45,523 nt of DNA from Lachnospiraceae bacterium (lineage in GTDB: Bacteria > Bacillota_A > Clostridia > Lachnospirales > Lachnospiraceae). Of the stretch, positions 32,345 through 40,058 are shown piece after piece. The translations under genes and the position numbers were made by a program. The stretch's first letter is position 1; each line of letters starts with the position of its first letter. The stretch is from assembly GCA_028694115.1 (NCBI GenBank), contig JAQUUB010000029.1, positions 1-45,523 of the forward strand, given 5' to 3'. The notes below the pieces were generated by a model. The model searched no databases. It was not told the DNA's origin and saw nothing but the letters and a program-made list of their open reading frames with translations.

Positions 32345-32394
32345 TATATTTAAAATTTACCTATATAAAGTTTTTTATGTTATGATTTCTTAGT
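32345..32394 (-). promoter_or_regulatory. diverged copy of the 48-bp promoter element
   Basis: On the minus strand TAAGAAATCATAACATAAAA and then ACTTTATATAG match the first two-thirds of the 48-bp repeat. The -10 part is different, so promoter activity is uncertain. A TATAAT lies further on towards the 330-residue gene. The element overlaps the end of the preceding small gene. Confidence 0.45.
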
Positions 32395-32466
32395 AGGTTT
32401 TTCACCCACTTTAATCGTAACACAACCGTTTATACGTTTACCAACAACTATTAAACGTTTATTCAT
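32380..32466 (-). CDS. 28-residue basic peptide
   Basis: MNKRLIVVGKRINGCVTI and then KVGEKPTKKS is a basic, strand-like peptide. Its ATG lies in the last codons of the upstream gene with GGAGG 9 bases ahead, so it is probably coupled. It is too short for assignment; it may be a leader or a small regulator. Confidence 0.5.
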   Translation of the reverse strand: MNKRLIVVGKRINGCVTIKVGEKPTKKS

Positions 32467-32623
32467 TAACATTCACCTCCAATATTTCTATTCCACTTGT
32501 TGTAACTTTTTTAGCTATAACTTCCAACAAGTTTTGAACAGCCACCTCTAGTTTATCGCTTTCGATTTGATAATGTCTTTCAGCATCATCGTGAAGTGTT
32601 TTACATGTGATTGAAAATGTCAT
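32459..32623 (-). CDS. small hypothetical protein, first gene of the leftward block
   Basis: I choose ATG 32623 with AAGGAGG 9 bases upstream, giving 54 residues: MTFSITCKTLHDDAERHYQI then a helix EVAVQNLLEVIAKK. An in-frame ATG at 32659 adds 12 residues that include the ribosome site, so it is less likely. It is the gene nearest the control region and probably the first to be read from it. Confidence 0.6.
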   Translation of the reverse strand: MTFSITCKTLHDDAERHYQIESDKLEVAVQNLLEVIAKKVTTSGIEILEVNVNE

Positions 32624-32719
32624 TTGTACATCCTCCTTTATCTTATATATTCTTTTCATAAACTACACACTCCCAATTTAATAGTAACTAAACATAGTTA
32701 GTCCTACTGAAATGGAGCG

Positions 32720-32903
32720 ACACGTTAAATAGCCCTACTCCAAAGCCCTACCCTCGCTTTTATACAAAAGAAGTTGACTAAAAGTTTTTACATGCGTACT
32801 AACGCTTAGATTAACTTCTGCAAAGCGTTCACTCCTAGCGTTAATCTTAGCGTTAGTAGCTAATAAAAGTTTTAGCATACTTTTGTATAAAAGTTTAACG
32901 TGT
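32720..32903. repeat. nested imperfect inverted repeat of 184 bp
   Basis: Three matched arm pairs are nested: ACACGTTAAA (32720-32729) with TTTAACGTGT (32894-32903), CTTTTATACAAAAG (32757-32770) with CTTTTGTATAAAAG (32880-32893), and ACTAACGCTTAGATTAAC (32798-32815) with its reverse complement at 32840-32857 with one mismatch. The left side has 27 extra bases. It could be a cruciform or a long RNA stem. Confidence 0.75.
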
Positions 32904-32967
32904 TGCATAATGGAAGGAGGATTAACTATGTGACATAAACCACTACACAGCGTTCTCTATGCGTCAT

Positions 32968-33101
32968 GCAATGGGCGCAACCATTGCCCCATAAGGAATA
33001 CCCTAGCAATACTTCGAAGCAGTACTAAAATTGTTAGGACGGAATAGACAGACCCTAAGCTATGCCCTGCGAAAGAATTTTAGTACGCATATCCTAGCAA
33101 T
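32968..33101 (+). ncRNA. candidate structured leader or RNA switch
   Basis: A stem GCAATGG/CCATTGC (32968-32974, 32981-32987) is followed by CCTAGCAAT (33002-33010), which can pair with ATTGTTAGG (33030-33038). GTACTAAAATT (33022-33032) can instead pair perfectly with AATTTTAGTAC (33076-33086). The two cannot form together. A second CCTAGCAAT (33093-33101) can also take the ATTGTTAGG strand. This looks like an either-or fold. Strand is undecided; I give plus because the arrangement leads rightward. Confidence 0.35.
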
Positions 33102-33412
33102 CTTAGCGTATCTATTAACGTTTAGTATATGTTAGCGTTAAAAACGCCATGAGCCTAAGTATATAATAATTCATTATGATTTATATATTAATATCTCTAT
33201 ATTTAGTGTTTCCGTTAGGAAACAACCGAAGGTTCTACAGATTGATACAATCTGTAATATACCAATATAATTGATTCATAGATACATATCTATACGTTTC
33301 TATATATACTTAGATATTTAGATAAGTATCTAAATGTTATTATGAACTATAAACATTCAATAACGTATGTGTGTGTGAAGTATGTATTGATTAACGTATA
33401 TGTAACGTATAG

Positions 33413-33480
33413 AGAGTATACTTAGCGTGTGTAGAATAATATGCTTAGTGGATAGAGAAGAGTATACTTAACGTGTATAG
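33413..33480. repeat. 22-bp direct repeats, iteron-like
   Basis: AGAGTATACTTAGCGTGTGTAG (33413-33434; two parts AGAGTATACTTA and GCGTGTGTAG) is repeated at 33459-33480 with two changes. A shorter partial copy AGAGTATGCTATACAC is at 33555-33570. Spacing between the full copies is 46 bases. They could bind a replication initiator or regulator. Confidence 0.55.
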
Positions 33481-33640
33481 GAGAAGGGTCTTCCACTCAC
33501 TCTGCACAACGTTCTACACATGGGAGGGTACTCTATACGTGTCGATAAATCAGAAGAGTATGCTATACACCCCGGTACACCGAAAACGCATAGTGGAGGT
33601 TTATCGCGTGGAGAGTGCTGTATGTAAATAATCGTTCTAC

Positions 33641-33680
33641 TATACGCTACTATACGCTACTATACACTACTATACGCAAC
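33641..33680. repeat. four tandem 10-bp repeats TATACGCTAC
   Basis: Four units lie end to end: TATACGCTAC, TATACGCTAC, TATACACTAC and TATACGCAAC. The unit equals one helical turn, so bound proteins would align on one DNA face. They sit between the 22-bp repeats and the promoter. Confidence 0.8.
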
Positions 33681-33863
33681 GAATAAATTAACTATAAATC
33701 AACCAATATATGTAAACACCCATATACGCAAAAAACGTATTAAAAGAATACTTATAAATCAAAAGAATATTAAAATACATAGCATTCCTATGATTTTAAG
33801 AGTAAATCAAAGATAATTAGTTATAATATATTAATATAAGCCTAAATAGGCTAATTTAGCGAT

Positions 33864-33892
33864 TTGACACGGTATTTTAAAAGTTATATAAT
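33864..33892 (+). promoter_or_regulatory. perfect rightward sigmaA promoter
   Basis: TTGACA (33864-33869), 17 bases and TATAAT (33887-33892). It is the main candidate promoter for the late rightward block, about 205 bases before the first gene, leaving a long structured leader. Confidence 0.88.
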
Positions 33893-33896
33893 ATAT

Positions 33897-33946
33897 ATAG
33901 GGTTGAAAACCCTATCAGAGATAAGCGAAAGTCATGAAATGACTTT
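33897..33946 (+). other. two hairpins with GAA loops in the late leader
   Basis: ATAGGGTT-GAA-AACCCTAT (33897-33915) and AAAGTCAT-GAA-ATGACTTT (33928-33946) are perfect 8-bp stems with the same loop, starting about 5 bases past the -10 box. They would form at or near the 5' end of the late mRNA and may protect it. A third hairpin AAGGCAT/ATGCCTT follows at 34032-34048. Confidence 0.6.
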
Positions 33947-33970
33947 ATAATAAACTTTAATAAATATCTT

Positions 33971-34026
33971 CTAAACATCTCTAAGAATACTCTAAGCATT
34001 CTAAGAATATACTAAACATCTCTAAG
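33971..34026. repeat. six phased CTAAR motifs
   Basis: CTAAA or CTAAG begins at 33971, 33981, 33992, 34001, 34012 and 34022, i.e. every 9-11 bases. The 15-base unit CTAAACATCTCTAAG occurs at 33971-33985 and 34012-34026. All lie between the late promoter and its first gene. A protein array on one DNA face, or phased A-tract-like bending, is possible. Confidence 0.7.
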
Positions 34027-34097
34027 GGTTTAAGGCATATTATGCCTTTATATATAAACGTATATAATATATATATATACATGTATGGAGTGATATA

Positions 34098-34394
34098 ATG
34101 ATTGTTAATGTAATATCTATGGTATTGCTTTTTTGTATTTTTTTGATTAATATTTTTATTTTTATACAGCTTAGACAAGCTGTCAATGATTTAATACTAA
34201 ATAGCTATATAAATACTGGTGTAGAATATGAAGGTATGAATGATGTAGAGGATGCCAAAAAACAAGATAAAAATGAAACAAACAATAAAGCTTTTTATGA
34301 TATGTATGAATGGGATGAAGGTGTAGAAATCATAGAGCCTATAGAGGAATTTAAAGCAGAAATTAGAAGATTGTATGGCGGTGATGTTGATTGA
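34098..34394 (+). CDS. small membrane-anchored protein
   Basis: The 98-residue protein has one N-terminal membrane segment (about 3-27) followed by a polar, acidic tail (EDAKKQDKNET, DEGVEIIEPIEEF). The ATG follows GGAGTGATATA. The stop overlaps the next gene's TTG start. It is the first gene of the rightward block. It may be a membrane modifier; no family is recognised. Confidence 0.65.
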   Translation: MIVNVISMVLLFCIFLINIFIFIQLRQAVNDLILNSYINTGVEYEGMNDVEDAKKQDKNETNNKAFYDMYEWDEGVEIIEPIEEFKAEIRRLYGGDVD

Positions 34395-34882
34395 AAAGTG
34401 AAGATGTAAGCTTACCAAACATAGAAAGAGTAAGTCAAGAACAAATGATGGAATCACCGTTTAAATCTCTTGAACCACACCAACAAAGATTTATACATAT
34501 GTACTTATCTGGCGATTATACAATACCAAAAATAGCAAGTGTATTAGGTTATCATCCAGATACATTAAGAAGGTGGTTAAGAAAGCCAGAGTTTAAAGCT
34601 GTTTTAGACGAATATCAAAACGAAGAAACAGAAATAGTAACACAAACATTAATGGCTTTACGATTAAAAGCACTATATAAAATGAGTGACCTTATGAATT
34701 CTCCAGTGGATGGTATAGCTTATCAAGCAGCTAGAGATGTATTGGATAGAACAGGCTTTAAAGCAACACAAAAACAAGACGTTAAGATTGAGGTATATAA
34801 TTATGAAACACAGATAAAAGAAATATTAGGCAATGATATTGATTTAATTGAAGCTGATTATAAAATAGAAGGGGATGAATGA
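34391..34882 (+). CDS. putative small terminase subunit
   Basis: The 163-residue protein starts at TTG 34391, overlapping the upstream stop. An HTH of the terminase-small/homeodomain-like kind lies at about 45-75: MYLSGDYTIPKIASVLGYHPDTLRRWLRKPEF. Further on are long helices (EETEIVTQTLMALRLKALYKM) and a GIAYQAARDVLDRTG segment, the usual oligomerisation part of phBC6A51-type small terminases. It would bind the packaging site on phage DNA and hand it to the large subunit encoded 320 bases later. Confidence 0.72.
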   Translation: MKSEDVSLPNIERVSQEQMMESPFKSLEPHQQRFIHMYLSGDYTIPKIASVLGYHPDTLRRWLRKPEFKAVLDEYQNEETEIVTQTLMALRLKALYKMSDLMNSPVDGIAYQAARDVLDRTGFKATQKQDVKIEVYNYETQIKEILGNDIDLIEADYKIEGDE

Positions 34883-35180
34883 TATTAACAATATTAAAAT
34901 AGGTGGTATAAACTACAATATAGAATTTTGTAGCAATCCAGACCAAAACGATTATAATATAGATGGTCAAATAAAATATAATGCGCAGACAATAAAAATT
35001 CGTTCAGATGGCGGGAAAGATTATAAAAAAGTTGTTTTATTACATGAGATATTACATGGTATATTTGAGCAAAAATACATAGAACATGATGAAGAGTTAA
35101 TAGAAAAATTATCATATGGGTTATACGAAGTATTTGTTAACAATGATTTAAAAGTGCTTGACAAATTCATAGAAATATGA
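34875..35180 (+). CDS. HExxH metallopeptidase-like small protein
   Basis: The 101-residue protein has KVVLLHEILHGIFEQ (about 55-69), the zinc motif H-E-x-x-H, followed by EELIEKLSYGLYEVF. Short zinc-peptidase-like proteins of the ImmA/SprT sort look like this and often accompany packaging genes in phages of Bacillota. It starts at ATG 34875 overlapping the terminase gene by 8 bases. Its 3' end contains a promoter for the large terminase. Confidence 0.65.
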   Translation: MNDINNIKIGGINYNIEFCSNPDQNDYNIDGQIKYNAQTIKIRSDGGKDYKKVVLLHEILHGIFEQKYIEHDEELIEKLSYGLYEVFVNNDLKVLDKFIEI

Positions 35181-35186
35181 TATAAT
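35158..35186 (+). promoter_or_regulatory. perfect sigmaA promoter before the large terminase
   Basis: TTGACA (35158-35163), 17 bases and TATAAT (35181-35186) overlap the end of the HExxH gene. The terminase ATG (35204) follows after 17 bases and an AGGTGAT ribosome site. Confidence 0.88.
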
Positions 35187-35203
35187 ATTAAACAGGTGAT
35201 TTA

Positions 35204-36940
35204 ATGCCTAAAGACGTTAAAAAATTAATACAAAAACTTTATAATAATGATAAATTATATATGGAAAAATGTTTGAAGATAAGAACTAAAGAAGGCAGTC
35301 TTGTTCCATTTAAAATGAATCCTATGCAAGAAAAAACAGAAAAACTTATTTATGAACATCAAGTAAGTAAAGGAAAGCCAGTACGTGTTATAATATTAAA
35401 AGCACGACAGCATGGAATAAGCACATATGCAGAAGGAAAGATATTTAAAAAAACAGCAACAAATCCGTTTAGAAATGCGTTAATAATAGCGCATGAAGAT
35501 AAAGCAACTCAAAACTTATTCGCAATGTCAAAACTTTTCTATGAATCATTACCTCCACTATTAAGACCAATGAAAAAATATTCTAATGAATCTGCATTGG
35601 TTTTTGAAAATCCAACAAACAATGACGAAGAAAAATATAAAAATCCAGGATTAAGAAGTAAAATAACTGTAGCTACAGCTAAAAATGTAGACACAGGAAG
35701 GTCTGCCACAACACATAGTTTACATGCTTCTGAGGTTGCGTTTTGGGATAATCCAGAAGTGTTAATGTTAGGTATAATGCAATGCGTTCCAGATACACCA
35801 AATACAGAAATTTATATTGAATCAACAGCCAATGGTATAGGTGGTTATTTCTATGATATGTGGCAAAAAGCTGTCAAAGGCGAAAATGATTTTTTACCAA
35901 TATTTTTAGCTTGGTTTGAAAATCCAGAATATTCAACATTGTTTGAAAGCAAAGCACAAAAAAAAGCTTTTATAAACTCACTTAACGAAGAAGAAAAGAT
36001 ACTTATAGAACGCTTTAAAGTAACAGCAGAACAGTTACATTGGCGAAGAAGATGTATAGCAAATAAATGCAACGGAGATATAGAACAGTTTCATCAAGAA
36101 TATCCTTCGACACCAGAAGAAGCTTTTATAGCGACAGGTAGACCAAAATTTAGTATACAATCCCTACAAAAATACAGAACAAATCAAGAAAAACCAATAA
36201 TAACTGGTTACTTAGAACGCAAAGGCAATACTGTCACATTGATACCAGACCCAAAAGGTTATGTTTCTATATGGGATAATCCTAAGAAAGATAAATTTTA
36301 TGTTGTAGGTAGCGACGTATCTGAGGGACTTGCGACAGGAGACTATTCATGCGGTATTGTACTTGATGAAGATTTTAATTTAGTAGCTTCGTGGCATGGA
36401 CACATAGACCCTGACTTATTCGGTGATGAACTTGTAAATATTGCAATATATTATAATAATGCATATCTAGGGATAGAATCAAATAACCATGGTCTTACAA
36501 CATTAAAATCTGTTTTAAGACATGAATATTGGAATATATATTATCAAAAATCTTATGATAAAATCGCTGAAAAGGTTAGCCAGAAAATAGGATGGGGAAC
36601 AAATAAAAGAACAAAACCTCTTATGATAAATACATTAGCAGAGTATATAAGAGAATGTTGGTTAGGAATCAAATGGGATTTATTGATAAGTGAATTATTC
36701 ACATACGTAATAGAGGAAGACGGTGGCACAAATGCTCAATCTGGCTCTCATGATGATAGTGTAATGGCTTTAGCAATAGCATTGCAATTATTGTTAGAAG
36801 GTCGTGGAGAAGATTATACTCCAGAAATTCCAAGAGACCAGCTAAACAATGATAAAATATCTGACCTATCTAAAGAAGGTGATTATGGATATGAAGAATA
36901 TGCTCAAGAAGAGTATGAAAGCGAAGAATTTTCTAATTAA
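35204..36940 (+). CDS. terL: terminase large subunit
   Basis: The 578-residue protein has the terminase ATPase pattern: the variant Walker A KARQHGIST (66-74), SLHASEVAFWDNPEV with the acidic Walker B, then TEIYIESTANGIGG (coupling motif). The C-terminal RNase H-like nuclease has VVGSDVSEGLATGD (first Asp), LGIESNNHG and SGSHDDSVMALAIAL (last Asp pair). It cuts concatemers and drives DNA into the procapsid. It is followed after 11 bases by the portal gene. Confidence 0.95.
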   Translation: MPKDVKKLIQKLYNNDKLYMEKCLKIRTKEGSLVPFKMNPMQEKTEKLIYEHQVSKGKPVRVIILKARQHGISTYAEGKIFKKTATNPFRNALIIAHEDKATQNLFAMSKLFYESLPPLLRPMKKYSNESALVFENPTNNDEEKYKNPGLRSKITVATAKNVDTGRSATTHSLHASEVAFWDNPEVLMLGIMQCVPDTPNTEIYIESTANGIGGYFYDMWQKAVKGENDFLPIFLAWFENPEYSTLFESKAQKKAFINSLNEEEKILIERFKVTAEQLHWRRRCIANKCNGDIEQFHQEYPSTPEEAFIATGRPKFSIQSLQKYRTNQEKPIITGYLERKGNTVTLIPDPKGYVSIWDNPKKDKFYVVGSDVSEGLATGDYSCGIVLDEDFNLVASWHGHIDPDLFGDELVNIAIYYNNAYLGIESNNHGLTTLKSVLRHEYWNIYYQKSYDKIAEKVSQKIGWGTNKRTKPLMINTLAEYIRECWLGIKWDLLISELFTYVIEEDGGTNAQSGSHDDSVMALAIALQLLLEGRGEDYTPEIPRDQLNNDKISDLSKEGDYGYEEYAQEEYESEEFSN

Positions 36941-36951
36941 GAGGTGGTAGC

Positions 36952-38910
36952 GTGCTTGGTTTTAAAAATAAAAGTAAAAACGAAATAATCGAGGACAAAC
37001 CATCTGAAGATGATGTAAAATTATCTCAAGACTTGTTCTTAAAGTTTGAAGTTGCAAAAGTTGCAAAATCTCCTAAAGTTGAGATATGGAATAAATGTTT
37101 ATCTGCATATAATTCTGATTATTTTAAACAATTTAATAAGCCAGATTATAAGTCTGATGAAATATCTAATTTTATATTTTCAACTATAGAAACAATTAAA
37201 CCAATAATGACAGATAACGACCCAAAAATATTGATACTCCCAAAAACACCAGATGGTGCAGAAAATATAGATAAACTTCAAAATGCTTTTGATTACGAAT
37301 GGGTTAGGGGAAAAATGGGGCGCAAACTTCCACAAGCAATAACTATAGCTTTGCAAATTGGAACAGCAGTAATAGGTATGTTTTGGGATGGTAAAGATGA
37401 AAATGGTCTTGGAAATGTTAAGCCAACTTTAATAAATCCGTTTAACTTATATCCAGACCCAATGGCAACATGTATAGAGGACGCTGAGTATGTTATATAT
37501 GCTACATATAAACATGTAAATGAACTTAAAAAGCGTTATCCAGACAAAGCTAATTTATTAAGTGGTGGCACAATAAATTATAAAGAACTTGTGTCGTCTG
37601 GTATAGATACATCAAATGTTCAAAATCAAATATTGATTTTAGAGTGCTGGCTTAGGGATTATACCACCATGGCAGTTGAAGAAGATATAGATGGTGAAAA
37701 GAAAAAGGTTTTAAAACAAAAATATCCAAAAGGCAGAATCATAACATGTTGTCCTGAGTTAAACGTTATATTAGAAGATAAGAAAAGTCCTTATGATGAT
37801 GGTGAGTTTCCATTTAAAATTATAAAATGTTATGATGTTCCTTTTGAATTTTGGGGCAAGAGTGAAATAGAACAACTTCTTTCTCCACAAACATATATAA
37901 ATGATTTGATGAATCAGATAATTGATAACGCTAAGATAACAGCTAATATGCCTTGGGTAATAGATAAAAATGCTGGAATAGGCAAAGGGCAATTAACTAA
38001 TAGACCAGGTTTAATAATCAGAAAAAATCCTGGAAGTGAAGTTAAAAGATTGATACCTCCTCCAATGCCAAATTATGTTGCTGAAACTGTAAACACATTA
38101 AAACGAGATATTGAAGTTATATCTGGTATACACGATGTTACAAGAGGCGAAAAACCAGGCTCAATAAGTGCCGCTAGCGCAATAATGGCATTACAAGAAG
38201 CCGCTCAAGCAAGGATAAGACTTAAAGTAAAATCAATGGAACATAGTTTAAGTGAAATTGGGCAATCGTGGTATAGCAGGATGAAGCAGTTTTGGGTAAC
38301 AAATAGATGGGTAAGATTTGAAGACGAAGAAGGAAATTATAGTTTTTCAGAGATTACTAAAGAAGATTTTGACGCAGAGATAGATTTTGTTATAGTTGGC
38401 GGAAGCACAATGCCACAAAACAAAAGTGCTATGTTGGATTTGATAATAAGACTTGCACAAACTACAGCAGAAGATGGTATGCCAATGGTAGACAGAGAAA
38501 CAGTGCTTACATATACATCTGTTGCAGATAAAAAGAAGATAATTAAAAAGTTCAATGATATGTCTAATCAAAGAGCGCAATCGCAACAACAAGCAGATTC
38601 GCAGGCTCAACAGCAAATGCTTATGCAGATGCAGATTCAAGCAGAATCAGAACAGGCACAGCTTGATAATCAAAAACAGATTGCAATGATGAAAGAAGTT
38701 GGTCGTGTTGGAAGTCAAATAATGAATACACAAAATTCTGATGGTAAAAGTGAAAAAAGTAAAGAAAAACCAAAATCTTCGAGTATAGATGATTTAACAG
38801 ATGAACAGTTAAATGAAGTTATAAAACTCATATTATCAGACCCGCAAATGCTTCAGATGATTGTACAAGCTGCTTCGCAGCAACAAGGAGGTGTAATGCA
38901 AGGTGTTTAA
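36952..38910 (+). CDS. portal protein
   Basis: The 652-residue protein starts at GTG behind GAGGTGG. It has the common portal pattern: LINPFNLYPDPMATCIEDAEYV (about 160-182), FEFWGKSEIEQLLSPQTYINDL (helical stem) and RGEKPGSISAASAIMALQEAAQARIRLK (stem helices) around residue 400-430. The C-terminal part is a long Gln-rich coiled coil. Size and pattern fit portals of podoviruses such as P22 (725 residues). It forms the dodecameric ring through which DNA enters and leaves the head. Assignment rests on pattern and on position between terminase and scaffold. Confidence 0.88.
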   Translation: MLGFKNKSKNEIIEDKPSEDDVKLSQDLFLKFEVAKVAKSPKVEIWNKCLSAYNSDYFKQFNKPDYKSDEISNFIFSTIETIKPIMTDNDPKILILPKTPDGAENIDKLQNAFDYEWVRGKMGRKLPQAITIALQIGTAVIGMFWDGKDENGLGNVKPTLINPFNLYPDPMATCIEDAEYVIYATYKHVNELKKRYPDKANLLSGGTINYKELVSSGIDTSNVQNQILILECWLRDYTTMAVEEDIDGEKKKVLKQKYPKGRIITCCPELNVILEDKKSPYDDGEFPFKIIKCYDVPFEFWGKSEIEQLLSPQTYINDLMNQIIDNAKITANMPWVIDKNAGIGKGQLTNRPGLIIRKNPGSEVKRLIPPPMPNYVAETVNTLKRDIEVISGIHDVTRGEKPGSISAASAIMALQEAAQARIRLKVKSMEHSLSEIGQSWYSRMKQFWVTNRWVRFEDEEGNYSFSEITKEDFDAEIDFVIVGGSTMPQNKSAMLDLIIRLAQTTAEDGMPMVDRETVLTYTSVADKKKIIKKFNDMSNQRAQSQQQADSQAQQQMLMQMQIQAESEQAQLDNQKQIAMMKEVGRVGSQIMNTQNSDGKSEKSKEKPKSSSIDDLTDEQLNEVIKLILSDPQMLQMIVQAASQQQGGVMQGV

Positions 38911-39241
38911 AATAAAAGGTGATGTTAGAAAAGTTTTGGATGGTGTTGGAGAAACAACCACATCTGATGAAGTTGATACATCAATGTTTAATGCTTTATA
39001 TGTTGCTTGCGAAGTTGGTGGAACTGGAGGTACTTGGACAGTAAAACTTCAAGGTAGATTAAATCATGATGGTACTGCTTTAGATTTAAGCGATGAATCA
39101 GGTGATGCTCTTACTACTGGCGCAATTACCGCGAGTTGTATAAAAGTATTTAAACCTATTCCAGATATAGTGAAATTAGTTGCTACAGAAAATGTTGATG
39201 GCGGAACTATCACAGTTTATGTTCAACCAACAAACATATAA
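38903..39241 (+). CDS. small beta-rich head protein
   Basis: The 112-residue protein starts at GTG 38903, overlapping the portal gene by 8 bases. It is rich in Thr/Gly/Val strands: ALYVACEVGGTGGTWTVKLQG and VDGGTITVYVQPTNI. Its plan suits a beta-sandwich head decoration or fibre protein. It lies between portal and scaffold. A similar small beta-rich protein lies at 41048. No close family is recognised. Confidence 0.55.
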   Translation: MFKIKGDVRKVLDGVGETTTSDEVDTSMFNALYVACEVGGTGGTWTVKLQGRLNHDGTALDLSDESGDALTTGAITASCIKVFKPIPDIVKLVATENVDGGTITVYVQPTNI

Positions 39242-39285
39242 TATGGAACAACCCATAATGGGATTCCAAAATAGGGGGATTTTTA

Positions 39286-40038
39286 ATGGATAATATGAAT
39301 GTAGACACAGCAGTATTAGATACTGATGTACAACTACAAAACACAAACACAGTAGATGGGAATGTAATTCCCACACCACAACCTCAAACACCAGAACCTT
39401 CAACACCTCTAACAGAAATAGAGATTGATGGTATTGGTAAGGTTAAAATTGATGAATTAAAAGAGTGGAAGCAAGGCTATTTAAGACAGCAAGATTATAC
39501 TAAAAAAACACAAGCTGTAGCTAGAGAGAGAGCTGAAATAAAGGACGCTTTAGATGTCTATAATTATTTAAAGAATAATCCAGCTATAGCGCAACAATTA
39601 GCATCTGGACAGGTGCCTCAAAATGTTGATGGCACACCGTTAGCCGCAATGAATCCTGTAACGAAACAAGTCGCTGATGTTCAAAGAGAATTGGCACTTA
39701 TGAAGTTAGATAATGATTTAGCAAATTTGAAAACTAAATATGCAGATTTTGATGAAGTAGCAACTTTGACAAAGGCAGAAGAGCTTGGAGTAGCTGATTT
39801 AGAATTCGTATGGAATGCTATAAGGGGTGCTAATGTGGATAATTTGAAAACAGAAATTGAAAAGCAAGTAAGAACTACGCTTACAGAACAGATTAAAAAG
39901 AATGGTTTAGACACTAAAACTATAATTAACACCAATGACACTGTAAATAAGTCAACTATCAATTTATCGCAAGAAGAAATGTTGATAGCACAAAAGATGG
40001 GTATTGACCCAAAAATGTATGCTGAAAATAAATTTTAA
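39286..40038 (+). CDS. scaffolding protein
   Basis: The 250-residue protein has an acidic Thr/Pro/Gln-rich N-terminus, a coiled-coil middle (KEWKQGYLRQQDYTKKTQAVAR, ADVQRELALMKLDNDLANLK) and a C-terminus ending QKMGIDPKMYAENKF, the closing piece often found in phage scaffolds (I-A-x-x-M-G-x-x-x-x-x-Y). It should template capsid assembly and then leave. It lies directly upstream of the major capsid gene and follows AGGGGGA. Confidence 0.82.
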   Translation: MDNMNVDTAVLDTDVQLQNTNTVDGNVIPTPQPQTPEPSTPLTEIEIDGIGKVKIDELKEWKQGYLRQQDYTKKTQAVARERAEIKDALDVYNYLKNNPAIAQQLASGQVPQNVDGTPLAAMNPVTKQVADVQRELALMKLDNDLANLKTKYADFDEVATLTKAEELGVADLEFVWNAIRGANVDNLKTEIEKQVRTTLTEQIKKNGLDTKTIINTNDTVNKSTINLSQEEMLIAQKMGIDPKMYAENKF

Positions 40039-40058
40039 AAAAATCATGAGGTGATTTT

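Larger units (their letters stand above)
32660..34097. other. 1.4-kb non-coding control region, candidate origin
   Basis: No gene of credible length is found here on either strand. The region separates the divergent leftward and rightward blocks. It holds a nested inverted repeat (32720-32903), competing stems (32968-33101), small perfect hairpins at 33208-33223 and 33237-33255, 22-bp and 10-bp direct repeats, a perfect rightward promoter, paired GAA-loop hairpins and a phased CTAAR array. A ribosome site at 32912-32920 precedes ATG-TGA, so no peptide is made there. AACGCTA/TAGCGTT motifs recur through the first half. Confidence 0.7.

Noticed and set aside
32774..32803. Possible rightward promoter TTGACT-17-TACTAA inside the nested inverted repeat.
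   Set aside because: The -10 match is only 3/6 and the arms of the repeat explain the sequence; the perfect promoter at 33864 is far better.
32912..32933. A strong ribosome site followed by ATG in the control region, as a new gene.
   Set aside because: The next codon is TGA, and the shifted frame stops at once too, so no protein results.
33981..34178. Minus-strand frame of 65 codons across the phased motifs.
   Set aside because: It has no ribosome site, is Tyr/Ile/Asn-rich from AT repeats and opposes the late leader.
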